Shown here: positions 45,501 to 53,683 of the stretch, one piece after another
Layout: the number at the start of each line of letters is the position of its first letter
Position numbering within the stretch: position 1 is the first letter of the stretch
Source: Hyunsoonleella ulvae
GTDB taxonomy: Bacteria; Bacteroidota; Bacteroidia; Flavobacteriales; Flavobacteriaceae
Length of the DNA: 64,000 bases
NCBI RefSeq assembly: GCF_016827605.1
Contig: NZ_JAEPJQ010000003.1
Coordinates: forward strand, 124,001-188,000
Direction: 5' to 3'
The notes under the pieces: generated by a model
Database searches by the model: none
The model's input: the letters and a program-made list of their open reading frames with translations, nothing else
What the model was told of the DNA's origin: nothing
Translations under genes and position numbers: made by a program

Positions 45501-47088
45501 AACAGAAATGTCGGTTTCAGGATCTAAATCACAATCATTTAGTTTTGAAATTAATCATGTTGTTGGCAACAGCATAAAGGCAGAGTTTAATATTTACACA
45601 GATGTAGTTGGAGATGTAATGAACGGTATTGAGGGCATCTTAAGGCAGCCTTATGGTTGTTTTGAGCAAACCTCATCCTCTACCTACCCTAATATTATGG
45701 TATTACAATATTTAAAAGAAACTGGAAAAAGTAATCCAGAAATTGAGGCGAAAGCGATGGACTATATCAAAAAAGGATACGAACGTCTTGTTAGTTTTGA
45801 AACGAAAAAAGGTGGTTTTGAATGGTTTGGGCATACGCCACCACATGAGACTTTAACTGCTTATGGGATAATTGAATTTACCGAGATGAAAGCAGTATTT
45901 GAAGGTGTAGATCAAAAAATGATTGATAGAACTGTAAAATGGCTAATAAGTAAAAGAGATGGTTTAGGAGGTTTTCACAAAAGCAATAAAGGATATGATA
46001 GTTTTAGGAGCTCGCCTATTGATGTAGCCAACGCTTATATAGTATATGCATTAAGTGAAGCCAAAATAAAAACAGATTTTAATTTGGAGTATAATACAGC
46101 CTATAAAGATGCCTTAAATAGCAATGACACCTACAAGATGGCACTTTTAGCACTTGCAAGTTATAATTTAAAGAAGTTAGAAAACGCCAAAGTTTTAGTT
46201 GAAAACATTAAGAGTAATATTGATAAATACGGTTTTGAGAACTTACCAGTAAAAAATACTATAACAAGATCCTATGGTAATTCTAAGAATATTGAAACAC
46301 TGGCCTTTAGTTTACTTGTATTGTTAAAGGAAAACACAATAGATAAAACTTTAATAGTAAAAGGTATAGAACACCTGTTAAGTAAAAGAAGCTATGGTAG
46401 GTTTGGTTCTACACAAGCTACCGTAATGGCTCTAAAAGCATTAATTACTTATACTAAGTTGGAAAAACAAAAAATAATCAATGCTAATGACACAATAAGG
46501 TTAGTAATAAATGGAAATGAATTTCAAGAAAAATTAAAGGTTGATGGTAATGGTAAAATTGTATTAAGTGAGCTTTCTAGTTACTTTAAAGAGGGTAGTC
46601 AAACCGTTGAAATACACTATAGCAATCCAAATGCTACCTTCCCTTATGCATTAAATGTATCTTGGGATAGTGCCTTACCCGATACTTCAACAAAGTGTCC
46701 TTTAAAATTAGAAACTGTTTTTGCCAATACTAATACATCTTATAAAGTAGGAGATAATGTTAGTATGACTCTAAATGTTGAAAATACAAGTAAAGAACCA
46801 TTGGGAATGGTAACAGCAATAATAGGTATCCCCTCAGGAACCACAGTACAACCATGGCAGCTTAAGGAAATTTTAGAACAACAAAAGGTAGCTTTCTACG
46901 AAGTTTTTGATAATTATTTAGTGTTTTATTGGAGAGATTTTGGCAGTAGCCAAACCAAAACGCTACGTTTAGATCTAAAGGCAGATATTGCAGGACATTA
47001 CAAAGCACCGGCAAGTACAGCATATTTATATTACGGCGATGAATATAAAACTTGGATTTTTGGAAACTCTCTAAATATTGAAAATTAA
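42517..47088 (+). CDS. Alpha-2-macroglobulin-like thioester protein with an embedded TonB-receptor plug
   Basis: 1523 residues. Order: signal peptide (1 to about 29, no lipobox); MG2-type domain (EKIYTQTDRSFYFPGETIWF) and further MG domains to about 530; a carboxypeptidase-regulatory-like domain (537-600, YSGVVVDKKGKPVKANLLL); a TonB-box-like DEVVVIGYG (656-664) and a SusC-type plug with ALQGRVSGVTI, VYIRGASSF, LIIVDGVP and GANGVIVITTKS, ending near 778; an A2M domain (832-895, TIYWNPVIQTDELGKAKFEF); and a thioester domain with PYGCFEQ (Cys1048, Gln1051). A2M proteins trap proteases through the thioester. The plug inside one, next to a plug-less barrel gene, is the odd feature. It should be periplasmic or outer-membrane bound. 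Confidence 0.92.
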   Translation: MIHIKRQFKHTIVLFITVISLVSFTSISGKKAPIEKIYTQTDRSFYFPGETIWFKSYIVTKSNTISSTSDIMIAELISPKGAVVKTIRLSVENGYAYGDFDINSNWVGGIYTLKTYTNWMRNFGTTSFFTKQITIQKIVKPNVLLNLKFEKEGYGKASKVIANFEAKDLKNNPLKQKVVTCKVSVKGETIITKTILTDNKGKANPTFVLPEDLNTTDVVLNVLMPYKGNTESISRSVPVVLDNIDLQFFPESGKIIANTTNKIAFKAINEFGEPVDVSGNILDENGNIIKTFKSFHDGMGAFDMLAKNTSYFAKIKTPFISERRIQLPEVHNFGTKFSVITDSIDAKVNIFSSEKKPLFLEVSNGTKILVSKRISPSEGIIKIETEKFPMGITKFSILDRKQTVMAERLVFLNARKQLKVDIALDKSIYKTREKVKATITTTDINGRPIPSNISVAVADNKLLSFADDKQDHILSGLLLSSELKGKIHKPSFYFNPKEPKSYAALDYVMLTHGWRNYIKKPIITYENAVFQPEIKGMYSGVVVDKKGKPVKANLLLFNKDGYNVLVFKTNDEGEFQFKSTALATLVLLAYTDDGKKLRIIKNKYKNGVITNNLNKKDISQEEQSKLFLKNSKPLKTNIKQKAITNIALNEDTDALDEVVVIGYGVSKKSTVTGAVSYVKSEDISDTNAAVKALQGRVSGVTISDGFAPGTSSKVYIRGASSFKGNSSPLIIVDGVPQKISDIDFNNVSELSVLKDAAATSLYGSRGANGVIVITTKSKGLYGNWGKKKLNNAKYNNYASAVFYYYEASQNEKTYASKVFYVPKYNSEIVPEERTDFRQTIYWNPVIQTDELGKAKFEFYNSDAITSFKITAEGVGFNGLVGRNETTYATNKFINVDFKSPNYMVLNDTVVLPITITNDTEKRISGNLELILPKHLKILDSYESKITMEAKQSVVKNIKIVPLEKAEDVTIAANFKSEHSFDVVKRKATILSPYFPTEMSVSGSKSQSFSFEINHVVGNSIKAEFNIYTDVVGDVMNGIEGILRQPYGCFEQTSSSTYPNIMVLQYLKETGKSNPEIEAKAMDYIKKGYERLVSFETKKGGFEWFGHTPPHETLTAYGIIEFTEMKAVFEGVDQKMIDRTVKWLISKRDGLGGFHKSNKGYDSFRSSPIDVANAYIVYALSEAKIKTDFNLEYNTAYKDALNSNDTYKMALLALASYNLKKLENAKVLVENIKSNIDKYGFENLPVKNTITRSYGNSKNIETLAFSLLVLLKENTIDKTLIVKGIEHLLSKRSYGRFGSTQATVMALKALITYTKLEKQKIINANDTIRLVINGNEFQEKLKVDGNGKIVLSELSSYFKEGSQTVEIHYSNPNATFPYALNVSWDSALPDTSTKCPLKLETVFANTNTSYKVGDNVSMTLNVENTSKEPLGMVTAIIGIPSGTTVQPWQLKEILEQQKVAFYEVFDNYLVFYWRDFGSSQTKTLRLDLKADIAGHYKAPASTAYLYYGDEYKTWIFGNSLNIEN

Positions 47089-47116
47089 ACGGATGCTTTA
47101 TGCCTCTTAGTATTTG

Positions 47117-47146
47117 AAACCTCTCTATAAATAGGGAGGTTTTTTT
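47117..47146 (+). terminator. Terminator of the barrel / A2M-plug operon
   Basis: Stem 47117-47125 pairs with 47134-47142 (9 bp with one wobble, loop TATAAATA), then a run of Ts to 47146. Confidence 0.85.
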
Positions 47147-47410
47147 CACAAAAAAAGATTGGAACTATTTAATTTTTTAAATAGTCATCATCAATTAGAA
47201 GTAAAAGTTTACTCTTTTGTAAACATAAACTTGCTACATGAATATCTAGGTTTTATACTTATTTTTTTGATAATGTTTTACTAGTTACATTGTGCATAAT
47301 AAACCTAAATTTATATAAAAAAGTGCATTTCGTCGATTATTTTTACATAATAACTTGTTTTTTAAGAGTTTGTTGTTACTTTAGGGGCAACCAATTATAC
47401 CAATCTAAAT
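47147..47410. other. AT-rich gap with two hairpins
   Basis: The 322-bp gap before the YwqK-like gene holds the terminator and then AT-rich DNA with a perfect ACTATTTAA/TTAAATAGT hairpin (47164-47185) and a GTTTAC/GTAAAC hairpin near 47208. No convincing gene is seen. A TACTTTAG at about 47371 could be an imperfect -7 box for the next gene. Confidence 0.5.
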
Positions 47411-48043
47411 ATGAAAAAATCTACGATTACTTTAAAAGCACTGTTTTTGTGTGCATTTTTATGTTTACTTAATTGTAAAACCGAGGTAAAAAACGAGGGT
47501 CCAAAGTTTATTCCAAGAGATTCTTACTCTATCTATTCTCACAATGGAAAGAAAATTCATAGAGAAAACTCTACAAAACAAATAATGGATGGCCATTACA
47601 TTGTTGGGGACTCAATTAAAAAATGGGAAGAATTTACTGTGAAACAGGGTGTGTTAAATGGGGACTATATTATTTATCACAACAATGGTAAAGTATTTAC
47701 ACATTCTAAGTATTATGATGGAAAACTTCATGGAGAAGACTTGCTGTATTATATGTCTGGAAAATTAAAAAAGTTTTCAGCATATAACAGAGGTGTCCCA
47801 TACGGTAAGATTATAGAGTATTATGAAGGGGGACAGGTGCGCTCTGAAACCAGAAAGAAAAATGATGAAGTAATTTCATCTTTAGTTTATGATGAAAAGG
47901 GGAATTTAACCTCTAAAATATCAGCAAAAAACAATACAAAAACCATTAGGGTCTATAAAGATGGTAAAATGATTTCTGAAGATATTTTACCATATAATGC
48001 TGGTAACAATCAAATAACCATTAACGATATTAGTAGAGATTAG
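47411..48043 (+). CDS. YwqK-family (MORN-like repeat) lipoprotein
   Basis: 210 residues. The signal peptide ends in a lipobox (LLNC, Cys22), so it is a lipoprotein. The body has MORN-like repeats of the YwqK type: GVLNGDYIIYHNNGKVF, DGKLHGEDLLYYMSGKLKKF, GVPYGKIIEYYEGGQV and others. Database names call this family a toxin-antitoxin 'antitoxin', but an exported lipoprotein is unlikely to be one; a cell-envelope role fits better. Confidence 0.87.
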   Translation: MKKSTITLKALFLCAFLCLLNCKTEVKNEGPKFIPRDSYSIYSHNGKKIHRENSTKQIMDGHYIVGDSIKKWEEFTVKQGVLNGDYIIYHNNGKVFTHSKYYDGKLHGEDLLYYMSGKLKKFSAYNRGVPYGKIIEYYEGGQVRSETRKKNDEVISSLVYDEKGNLTSKISAKNNTKTIRVYKDGKMISEDILPYNAGNNQITINDISRD

Positions 48044-48067
48044 AAAACCTTTAACTGCACTGATTTA

Positions 48068-48099
48068 AAACAGCCTTCCCTTAGTGAAAGGCTGTTTTT
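48068..48099 (+). terminator. Terminator of the YwqK-like gene
   Basis: AAACAGCCTT (48068-48077) pairs with AAGGCTGTTT (48088-48097), loop of 10 nt, followed by Ts. Confidence 0.85.
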
Positions 48100-48184
48100 G
48101 TTATATAATGGTTTAATGTTTATTTTGTATTTAGTTGTTTTTCAAACTGAAAGAAATCAATCCCTAAAAACATTAATAACCTTA

Positions 48185-48760
48185 TTACAAATTCAGGATA
48201 GTTTTTACCTGTTTCATTAACTCTGGCAAAACCTCAACCTCAAACCAAGGGTTCTTAGTTAACCAAAATCTATTTCTTGGGGATGGATGGGGTAGTGTTA
48301 GATACTTTGGTAAATATTCATGGTAGTTCTTAACAGTTTCCGTTAACGTTTTTTTTGCTTGTTTGCCTAAATAATAGTTTTGGGCATACATGCCAATTAG
48401 AATAACCAGCTCAACATGTTTCAATTTATCAAATAAAGGTTTATGCCATTGAGGTGCACATTCTGGGCGAGGAGGTAAATCGCCTGTTTTTCCTTTTCCA
48501 GGGTAACAAAATCCCATAGGTACGATAGAAAATTTGGTGTCATCATAAAACATGTCATCACTTACACCTAACCATTTTCTTAGTTGCTTGCCACTGGCAT
48601 CATCCCAAGGCACCCCAGAAGCATGTACTTTTGTACCAGGAGCTTGCCCGATAATTACAATTTTAGAATCTGGATGTGCAGATACCACAGGGCGAGGTCC
48701 TAATGGTAAATGCCCTTTGCAGATGGTGCAGTTTTTTATGTCTTGAAGTAATTGTTGCAA
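48185..48760 (-). CDS. Uracil-DNA glycosylase family protein
   Basis: 191 residues. Motif 1 is IIGQAPGTKVHASG and the second active-site block is LPHPSPRNRFWL. Cys11 and Cys14 (CTICKG) plus a later Cys pair in GFCYPG and RPECAPQW are placed as in Fe-S containing family 4 enzymes. It removes uracil or other damaged bases from DNA. It stands alone, convergent with the YwqK gene. Confidence 0.9.
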   Translation of the reverse strand: MQQLLQDIKNCTICKGHLPLGPRPVVSAHPDSKIVIIGQAPGTKVHASGVPWDDASGKQLRKWLGVSDDMFYDDTKFSIVPMGFCYPGKGKTGDLPPRPECAPQWHKPLFDKLKHVELVILIGMYAQNYYLGKQAKKTLTETVKNYHEYLPKYLTLPHPSPRNRFWLTKNPWFEVEVLPELMKQVKTILNL

Positions 48761-48800
48761 AAGATAATATGAGATTTTGAAACTAGTTCAGAATAATAAA

Positions 48801-49145
48801 TCATTTTTTTTGTAAAGGTGTGTTGTTAAAAGACAAGCCCTCAAAACCCGTTTTCATAAAGTTTCTAATATTTTGATGTCCGTCCCCATTAGGGTCTTGT
48901 AGTACATCTACAAAATAATACTTACCAAAACACGCTAAAGTTTCATCTTTTGTTAAGTTTTGCGCTTCAGCAAAAGCAAATAGTTTACAAGAGCCAGAAT
49001 TTTGCCCTGTTACATTTTCTAAACTTCCGTTTTTAAAAGCGGTTGGTGTAAAATTGTAATTAGAGTCTATTATAGCCATAGTCTCAGAAAATTCAATTTC
49101 GGTTGGATTATTTATAAGTTTGTTTTTAAATTCTTCTATGTTCAT
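48801..49145 (-). CDS. HopJ type III effector family protein
   Basis: 114 residues from the ATG at 49145; an earlier GTG at 49163 would overlap rsmI. It matches the short HopJ family by its FxPTAFxNG region and the GSCKLFAFAEAQNLTKDETL and DPNGDGHQNIRNFM blocks. Despite the name, it is common in free-living Flavobacteria, and no secretion system is seen here. Its function is unknown. It directly follows rsmI. Confidence 0.85.
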   Translation of the reverse strand: MNIEEFKNKLINNPTEIEFSETMAIIDSNYNFTPTAFKNGSLENVTGQNSGSCKLFAFAEAQNLTKDETLACFGKYYFVDVLQDPNGDGHQNIRNFMKTGFEGLSFNNTPLQKK

Positions 49146-49146
49146 T

Positions 49147-49821
49147 TTATTTATTTTTACCACCTACAACAATTACTATTTCTCCTTTTGGTGGTTTATT
49201 GGAGTAATATTCAAATACTTCTTTGGCTGTTCCTCGAACAGTCTCTTCGTAGAGTTTTGTTAACTCTCTGGATACTGATATTGGTCGGGTTTCTCCAAAA
49301 TACTCACAAAAATGCCCCAAAGTTTTTACCAGTTTATGCGGACTTTCATAAAATACCATAGTTCTGGTTTCTTCGGCAAGGAATAGTAATCTTGTTTGGC
49401 GACCTTTTTTTACAGGTAAAAAACCTTCAAATACAAATTTATCATTTGGTAGTCCTGAGTTTACTAAAGCTGGTACAAATGCAGTGGCACCTGGCAGACA
49501 TTCAATGTCTATCTCATTTTCAATACTAGCCCTGGATAATAGAAACCCAGGATCTGAAATCGCTGGTGTTCCCGCATCGCTTATTAATGCTATGGAAATT
49601 CCGCTTTTTAACTTTTGAATTATACTGTCTACCGTTTTATGCTCGTTGTGCATATGATGCGATTGCATTGGAGTGGTAATTTCAAAGTGCTTTAAAAGTT
49701 TTCCAGAAGTACGAGTGTCTTCAGCTAAAATAATATCAACCTCTTTTAAAACCTCAATGGCTCTAAAGGTAATATCTTTTAAATTTCCAATTGGAGTAGG
49801 AACAAGGTAAAGTTTACCCAT
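49147..49821 (-). CDS. rsmI: 16S rRNA (cytidine1402-2'-O)-methyltransferase
   Basis: 224 residues. N-terminal MGKLYLVPTPIGNLKDITFR, LAEDTRTSGKLL, SDAGTPAISDPGFLL and GLPNDKFVFEGFLP are the tetrapyrrole-methylase fold of RsmI. It methylates the ribose of C1402 in the decoding centre. It ends 1 bp before the HopJ start. Confidence 0.97.
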   Translation of the reverse strand: MGKLYLVPTPIGNLKDITFRAIEVLKEVDIILAEDTRTSGKLLKHFEITTPMQSHHMHNEHKTVDSIIQKLKSGISIALISDAGTPAISDPGFLLSRASIENEIDIECLPGATAFVPALVNSGLPNDKFVFEGFLPVKKGRQTRLLFLAEETRTMVFYESPHKLVKTLGHFCEYFGETRPISVSRELTKLYEETVRGTAKEVFEYYSNKPPKGEIVIVVGGKNK

Positions 49822-49839
49822 TTTGTTTTGTCTTTTTCG

Positions 49840-50460
49840 TTATGTCAAAGATAATGACTTATACATATTTTGTCCTTTATGAGTTAAGTATGGAAATAAC
49901 GATTGCATTAATACCTCTACATATTGATTGATTGATGTTTTGGTAACTCTATTTTTTTCAATTACAACTGAGGACATCCAAAAATCGCTTAAAATTTGAA
50001 ATCTCTTAAAGAGATTAGAATATTCGTTAGGAATAGCACTTGGCCTTATTATTTTGTTTTCAATAAGTATATGTATACTACTTAAAAATTCTGTCTCCCG
50101 TTGTTTCATTAATTGTGTATAATGTGCCTTTATTTTTGGGTTTTCCCTAATGATTAAAACAAAATCTAGGAAGAAAAAGCGATAATTGTAAAAGGTGTTT
50201 AATATTGCTTTTAATAGATATACTTGCGCTTGGAGCAGGTCTTTTAAGTTCATATTTTTAACAATACTTTGGTTTATATCTTCTACCATTTTAAAGTACA
50301 ATGCTTCAATAATATGTTCTCTTTTTTTGTAATGATAATTTAAATTACCTTGACTAATGTGCATTTCGTTAGCTATGGTTCTTAAAGTTACCTTGGCTAA
50401 ACCTTCTGTATTAAATAGTTTTAAAGCAGTTTGTAAAATAATGTCTTTAGTATTTTTCAT
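49840..50460 (-). CDS. TetR/AcrR family transcriptional regulator
   Basis: 206 residues. The HTH is at 25-47: LRTIANEMHISQGNLNYHYK. The remainder is the ligand-binding domain. It is divergent from a DUF2867 gene, with two copies of a 21-bp operator-like site between them, so it likely represses itself and its neighbour. Confidence 0.93.
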   Translation of the reverse strand: MKNTKDIILQTALKLFNTEGLAKVTLRTIANEMHISQGNLNYHYKKREHIIEALYFKMVEDINQSIVKNMNLKDLLQAQVYLLKAILNTFYNYRFFFLDFVLIIRENPKIKAHYTQLMKQRETEFLSSIHILIENKIIRPSAIPNEYSNLFKRFQILSDFWMSSVVIEKNRVTKTSINQYVEVLMQSLFPYLTHKGQNMYKSLSLT

Positions 50461-50477
50461 AAACCAAAGATACTAAA

Positions 50478-50528
50478 TTAGTAAGTTTGACCTAATTTGA
50501 AATAATTTTAGTATATTTGACCTAATTT
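50478..50528. promoter_or_regulatory. Two operator-promoter repeats between tetR and the DUF2867 gene
   Basis: A 21-bp site TTAGTAnnTTTGACCTAATTT occurs at 50478-50498 and 50508-50528, exactly 30 bp apart and differing at two bases. Each contains an exact -7 box (TAAGTTTG 50482-50489; TATATTTG 50512-50519), and AAATTAG/CTAATTT flank the first as an inverted repeat. Regulator binding would cover the -7 boxes. Confidence 0.7.
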
Positions 50529-50545
50529 TAAAATCATTATGCGGT

Positions 50546-51046
50546 ATGAAAGTTAAATTAGAAGATACTCCAGATACAAGTGGTATAAAACATGCACTTT
50601 CTAAAGTTGATTTTAAAGATACGTTCTCTACTACGAATCATGTACATTCTCTTGATACTATTATGACTATGATTTTTGGAACCATGCCACGTTGGGTAAT
50701 GTATTTAATGGATTTACGAAATGCCCTAGTAAAAAGATTGGGTTTAGAAACTGTAAACCCAAGAGATTTTGATGAGCAAACAAAAATTGGGGATGAAAAT
50801 GCTTTTTTTAAAATATATAGCAGAGAAAAAAATGAAATTGTACTAGGTGCTGATGATAAACATCTTAATTTTAGAGTGAGTATTTATAACTCCAACGCAC
50901 CAAAGCACAATATTAAAGTAACTACGCTTGTTGAGTATAATAATCTGTTAGGTAAGGTTTATATGGGTGTTATAAAGCCTTTTCACGTTCTGGTAGTAAA
51001 ACATATGGTAAAACAAGCTTATCACATAGAAAAAAACCTGATATAA
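50546..51046 (+). CDS. DUF2867 domain-containing protein
   Basis: 166 residues. The full length matches the DUF2867 type (PDTSGIKHALSKVDFKDTFS at the start, FHVLVVKHMVKQAYHIEKNL at the end). No signal peptide or catalytic motif is seen. Its expression is probably controlled by the divergent TetR regulator through the shared operator repeats. The function is unknown. Confidence 0.85.
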   Translation: MKVKLEDTPDTSGIKHALSKVDFKDTFSTTNHVHSLDTIMTMIFGTMPRWVMYLMDLRNALVKRLGLETVNPRDFDEQTKIGDENAFFKIYSREKNEIVLGADDKHLNFRVSIYNSNAPKHNIKVTTLVEYNNLLGKVYMGVIKPFHVLVVKHMVKQAYHIEKNLI

Positions 51047-51047
51047 A

Positions 51048-51797
51048 TTAATTAAACTTGGCTTCAATAATTTGTATTAAACGTGCTTCAAAGTCTTCTT
51101 TGTCCTGCCAATTATTATAATCAGGTTTTACAATGGTTTCTATAAAACGATTGGCATCTTCAAGGGATTCAATAGTATTTAATTGAGAAATCACACGATC
51201 ATAATCTGCGGTATTCCCGTCAAATAAATGTTTAATAAATGCAATTTTATCGTTTAAGCCAATACTCAAACCGCCGCTTTTCACTCGGTCGTTAAGAGAT
51301 ACTTTTTTATGGCCGTTTGTTTTTTGTGTTTTCGATATAGGTTCAAATACTGGTAAATCCCTAAAATCTGCTGTTAAATCTTCCAATTCGCCTTTTATAT
51401 TTTCTTTTTTAGGTACAACAGATTCAACGATTTCATCTACTTCTTTTTGCTGAATTTTTTCTGGCATAAACTCTACCATGTCTTTAATCTTGTTCATAAC
51501 TGGCTCAGAAATATCATCATCTACCACATCGTCAAGATTAATATATATTTTATCTTCAACCTCAATATTATCACTTATTTTGTTGTTAAAGGCGGTATCT
51601 AACATATCAAAAAAAGAAGAATTATTACCGATAGTTGGGATATCATCATCAAAATTTTCATGTGCAAATTTTAGAACTGAAAGTTTCTCATAAAGCGCAC
51701 GTGCTTCTTCATGCATTTTTAACACATCTTCTTTACCTTTTAATTTTAGAATTCTATGGGCAATACTAACCAACTCAGATTCTAGCTTCTTCTTCAT
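51048..51797 (-). CDS. Conserved Bacteroidota protein of unknown function
   Basis: 249 residues. An N-terminal helix pair (ELVSIAHRILKLKGKEDVL), an acidic low-complexity middle, and a C-terminal helical block (LNDKIAFIKHLFDGNTADYD and DYNNWQDKEDFEARL) that I recall as well kept across Bacteroidota. It starts 110 bp from the divergent tdk gene and converges with the DUF2867 gene (1-bp gap). The function is unknown. Confidence 0.8.
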   Translation of the reverse strand: MKKKLESELVSIAHRILKLKGKEDVLKMHEEARALYEKLSVLKFAHENFDDDIPTIGNNSSFFDMLDTAFNNKISDNIEVEDKIYINLDDVVDDDISEPVMNKIKDMVEFMPEKIQQKEVDEIVESVVPKKENIKGELEDLTADFRDLPVFEPISKTQKTNGHKKVSLNDRVKSGGLSIGLNDKIAFIKHLFDGNTADYDRVISQLNTIESLEDANRFIETIVKPDYNNWQDKEDFEARLIQIIEAKFN

Positions 51798-51907
51798 TGT
51801 TATATAATTTTAAAAAATTAATGCACTTTACACTTTCGATTTTAATAAATTTACGCCACCTTTATGCAAAACGTGCAACAGCATGGTTTTAGTGTTAAAA
51901 TTACAAA

Positions 51908-52549
51908 ATGTTTCTCGAAAATACCGTAAATCATAAAGAACAATTTGGGTGGATTGAAGTCATCTGTGGTTCTATGTTCTCAGGAAAAACAGAAGAATTG
52001 ATTCGCCGTTTAAAACGTGCGCAATTTGCAAAGCAAAAGGTTGAAATTTTTAAACCAGCAATTGATGTGCGTTACGATGAGGATATGGTGGTGTCTCATG
52101 ATGAGAATCAAATTCGTTCAACACCTGTGCCAGCTGCAGCTAACATTCCTATTTTAGCAGATAATTGCGATGTAGTAGGTATTGATGAAGCCCAGTTTTT
52201 TGATGATGAAATAGTACGCGTGTGTAATGATTTGGCCAATAAAGGTATTCGGGTAATTGTTGCTGGATTAGATATGGATTTTAAGGGTAATCCATTTGGA
52301 CCTATGCCATATTTAATGGCCACTGCCGAGTATGTTACCAAAGTACATGCTGTGTGTACGAGAACGGGCAATTTAGCTCAATATAGTTATAGGAAATCTA
52401 AAAACGACGATATTGTAATGCTAGGAGAGGTGGATGAATACGAACCGTTGAGCAGGGCTGCGTATTACAAGGCTACAATGAGCGAAAAGATAAAAACTAT
52501 GAAAGTTAAAGAAGCAGAAGACGTTTCTCCTAAACAAAAGAAATCCTGA
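51908..52549 (+). CDS. tdk: Thymidine kinase
   Basis: 213 residues. P-loop [17 protein letters not shown], Walker B-like [14 protein letters not shown] and the lid [18 protein letters not shown]. The zinc Cys set of the type II enzyme is reduced here. It phosphorylates thymidine for the salvage pathway. Its TGA overlaps the alr ATG (TGATG), so translation is coupled. Confidence 0.95.
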   Translation: MFLENTVNHKEQFGWIEVICGSMFSGKTEELIRRLKRAQFAKQKVEIFKPAIDVRYDEDMVVSHDENQIRSTPVPAAANIPILADNCDVVGIDEAQFFDDEIVRVCNDLANKGIRVIVAGLDMDFKGNPFGPMPYLMATAEYVTKVHAVCTRTGNLAQYSYRKSKNDDIVMLGEVDEYEPLSRAAYYKATMSEKIKTMKVKEAEDVSPKQKKS

Positions 52550-53661
52550 TGCCTAAAGTACAAGAAACCATTCTTGAAATAGATTTAAACGCACTTAAGC
52601 ATAACTTTGAATATTTAAAATCTAAACTAAAAAATAATACAAAGTTTTTAGCGGTAGTTAAAGCCTTTGCTTATGGCAATGATGCTAATGAAATTGCAAA
52701 TTATTTACAAGATTTAAATATTGACTATTTTGCTGTAGCCTATGCTAATGAAGGGGTTGCGTTAAGACAAGCAGGTGTTACCAAACCCATACTGGTTTTA
52801 CATACACTTAAGGTTAATTTTGATATTTTGATTGAAAACCACCTGGAGCCTAACTTATACAATGCTAAAATTTTAAATGAGTTTATCGCATTTAGTGAAG
52901 CAAGAAAAGAAAACCATTACCCCATCCATATAAAGTTCAATACAGGTTTAAATCGTTTAGGATTCTGGGAAAATGATGTAGACTATATAGTCTCTAAACT
53001 AAAAGCAACAAAGGCCATTAAAGTAAAATCTTTATTTTCTCATTTAGCAGCTAGTGAAGATTTAAATGAAGAAGCATTTACAAATGGGCAAATTGGAGCT
53101 TTTAAGACTATTGCCGAAAGTTTCTCTGGTGCTTTAGGGTATCAACCTATGCTGCATATATGCAATACTTCTGGTGTTTTAAATTATCCTGATGCTCATT
53201 TTGATATGGTGCGCTGTGGCATTGGGCTTTATGGTTATGGGAATTCTGAAAAGGAAAGTGCTCATTTAAAACCTATTGCTAGTTTAAAAACAGTGATTTC
53301 GCAAATACATCATATAGAAAAGGGAGAGTCTGTAGGTTATAACCGTACTTACAAGAGTAATACTCCCTCAACTAAAACAGCCACACTGCCTTTGGGGCAT
53401 GCCGACGGTATTAGCAGGATTTATGGTAATGGCAAAGGTTTTGTTACCATAAATGGGAAAAAAGCACCTATTGTAGGTAATGTTTGTATGGACATGATTA
53501 TGGTTAATATTACCGATATTGATTGTAAGGAAGGGGATGAGGTTGTAATTTTTGATGGAAAAACCACTACTGCCGAAACGTTGGCAGAACATGCAGGTAC
53601 TATTTCTTATGAATTAATTACTTCCATTTCCCAACGTGTTAAACGTGTAATCATCAAATAA
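52549..53661 (+). CDS. alr: Alanine racemase
   Basis: 370 residues. The PLP lysine is in AVVKAFAYGNDANEIANYL and the catalytic Tyr opposite it is in GESVGYNRTYKS. MVRCGIGLYGYGNS and VGNVCMDMIMVNITD are further family blocks. It supplies D-alanine for peptidoglycan. The FAYG in place of the usual NAYG next to the PLP lysine is a small variation. Confidence 0.95.
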   Translation: MPKVQETILEIDLNALKHNFEYLKSKLKNNTKFLAVVKAFAYGNDANEIANYLQDLNIDYFAVAYANEGVALRQAGVTKPILVLHTLKVNFDILIENHLEPNLYNAKILNEFIAFSEARKENHYPIHIKFNTGLNRLGFWENDVDYIVSKLKATKAIKVKSLFSHLAASEDLNEEAFTNGQIGAFKTIAESFSGALGYQPMLHICNTSGVLNYPDAHFDMVRCGIGLYGYGNSEKESAHLKPIASLKTVISQIHHIEKGESVGYNRTYKSNTPSTKTATLPLGHADGISRIYGNGKGFVTINGKKAPIVGNVCMDMIMVNITDIDCKEGDEVVIFDGKTTTAETLAEHAGTISYELITSISQRVKRVIIK

Positions 53662-53683
53662 CACAACTATTGTTTAATAAGTG

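Noticed and set aside
47411..48043. Toxin-antitoxin system from the YwqK family name
   Set aside because: The protein has a lipoprotein signal and no neighbouring toxin gene; the family name is misleading here.
48801..49145. Type III secretion effector from the HopJ name
   Set aside because: No secretion system is present, and the family is common in free-living Flavobacteria.
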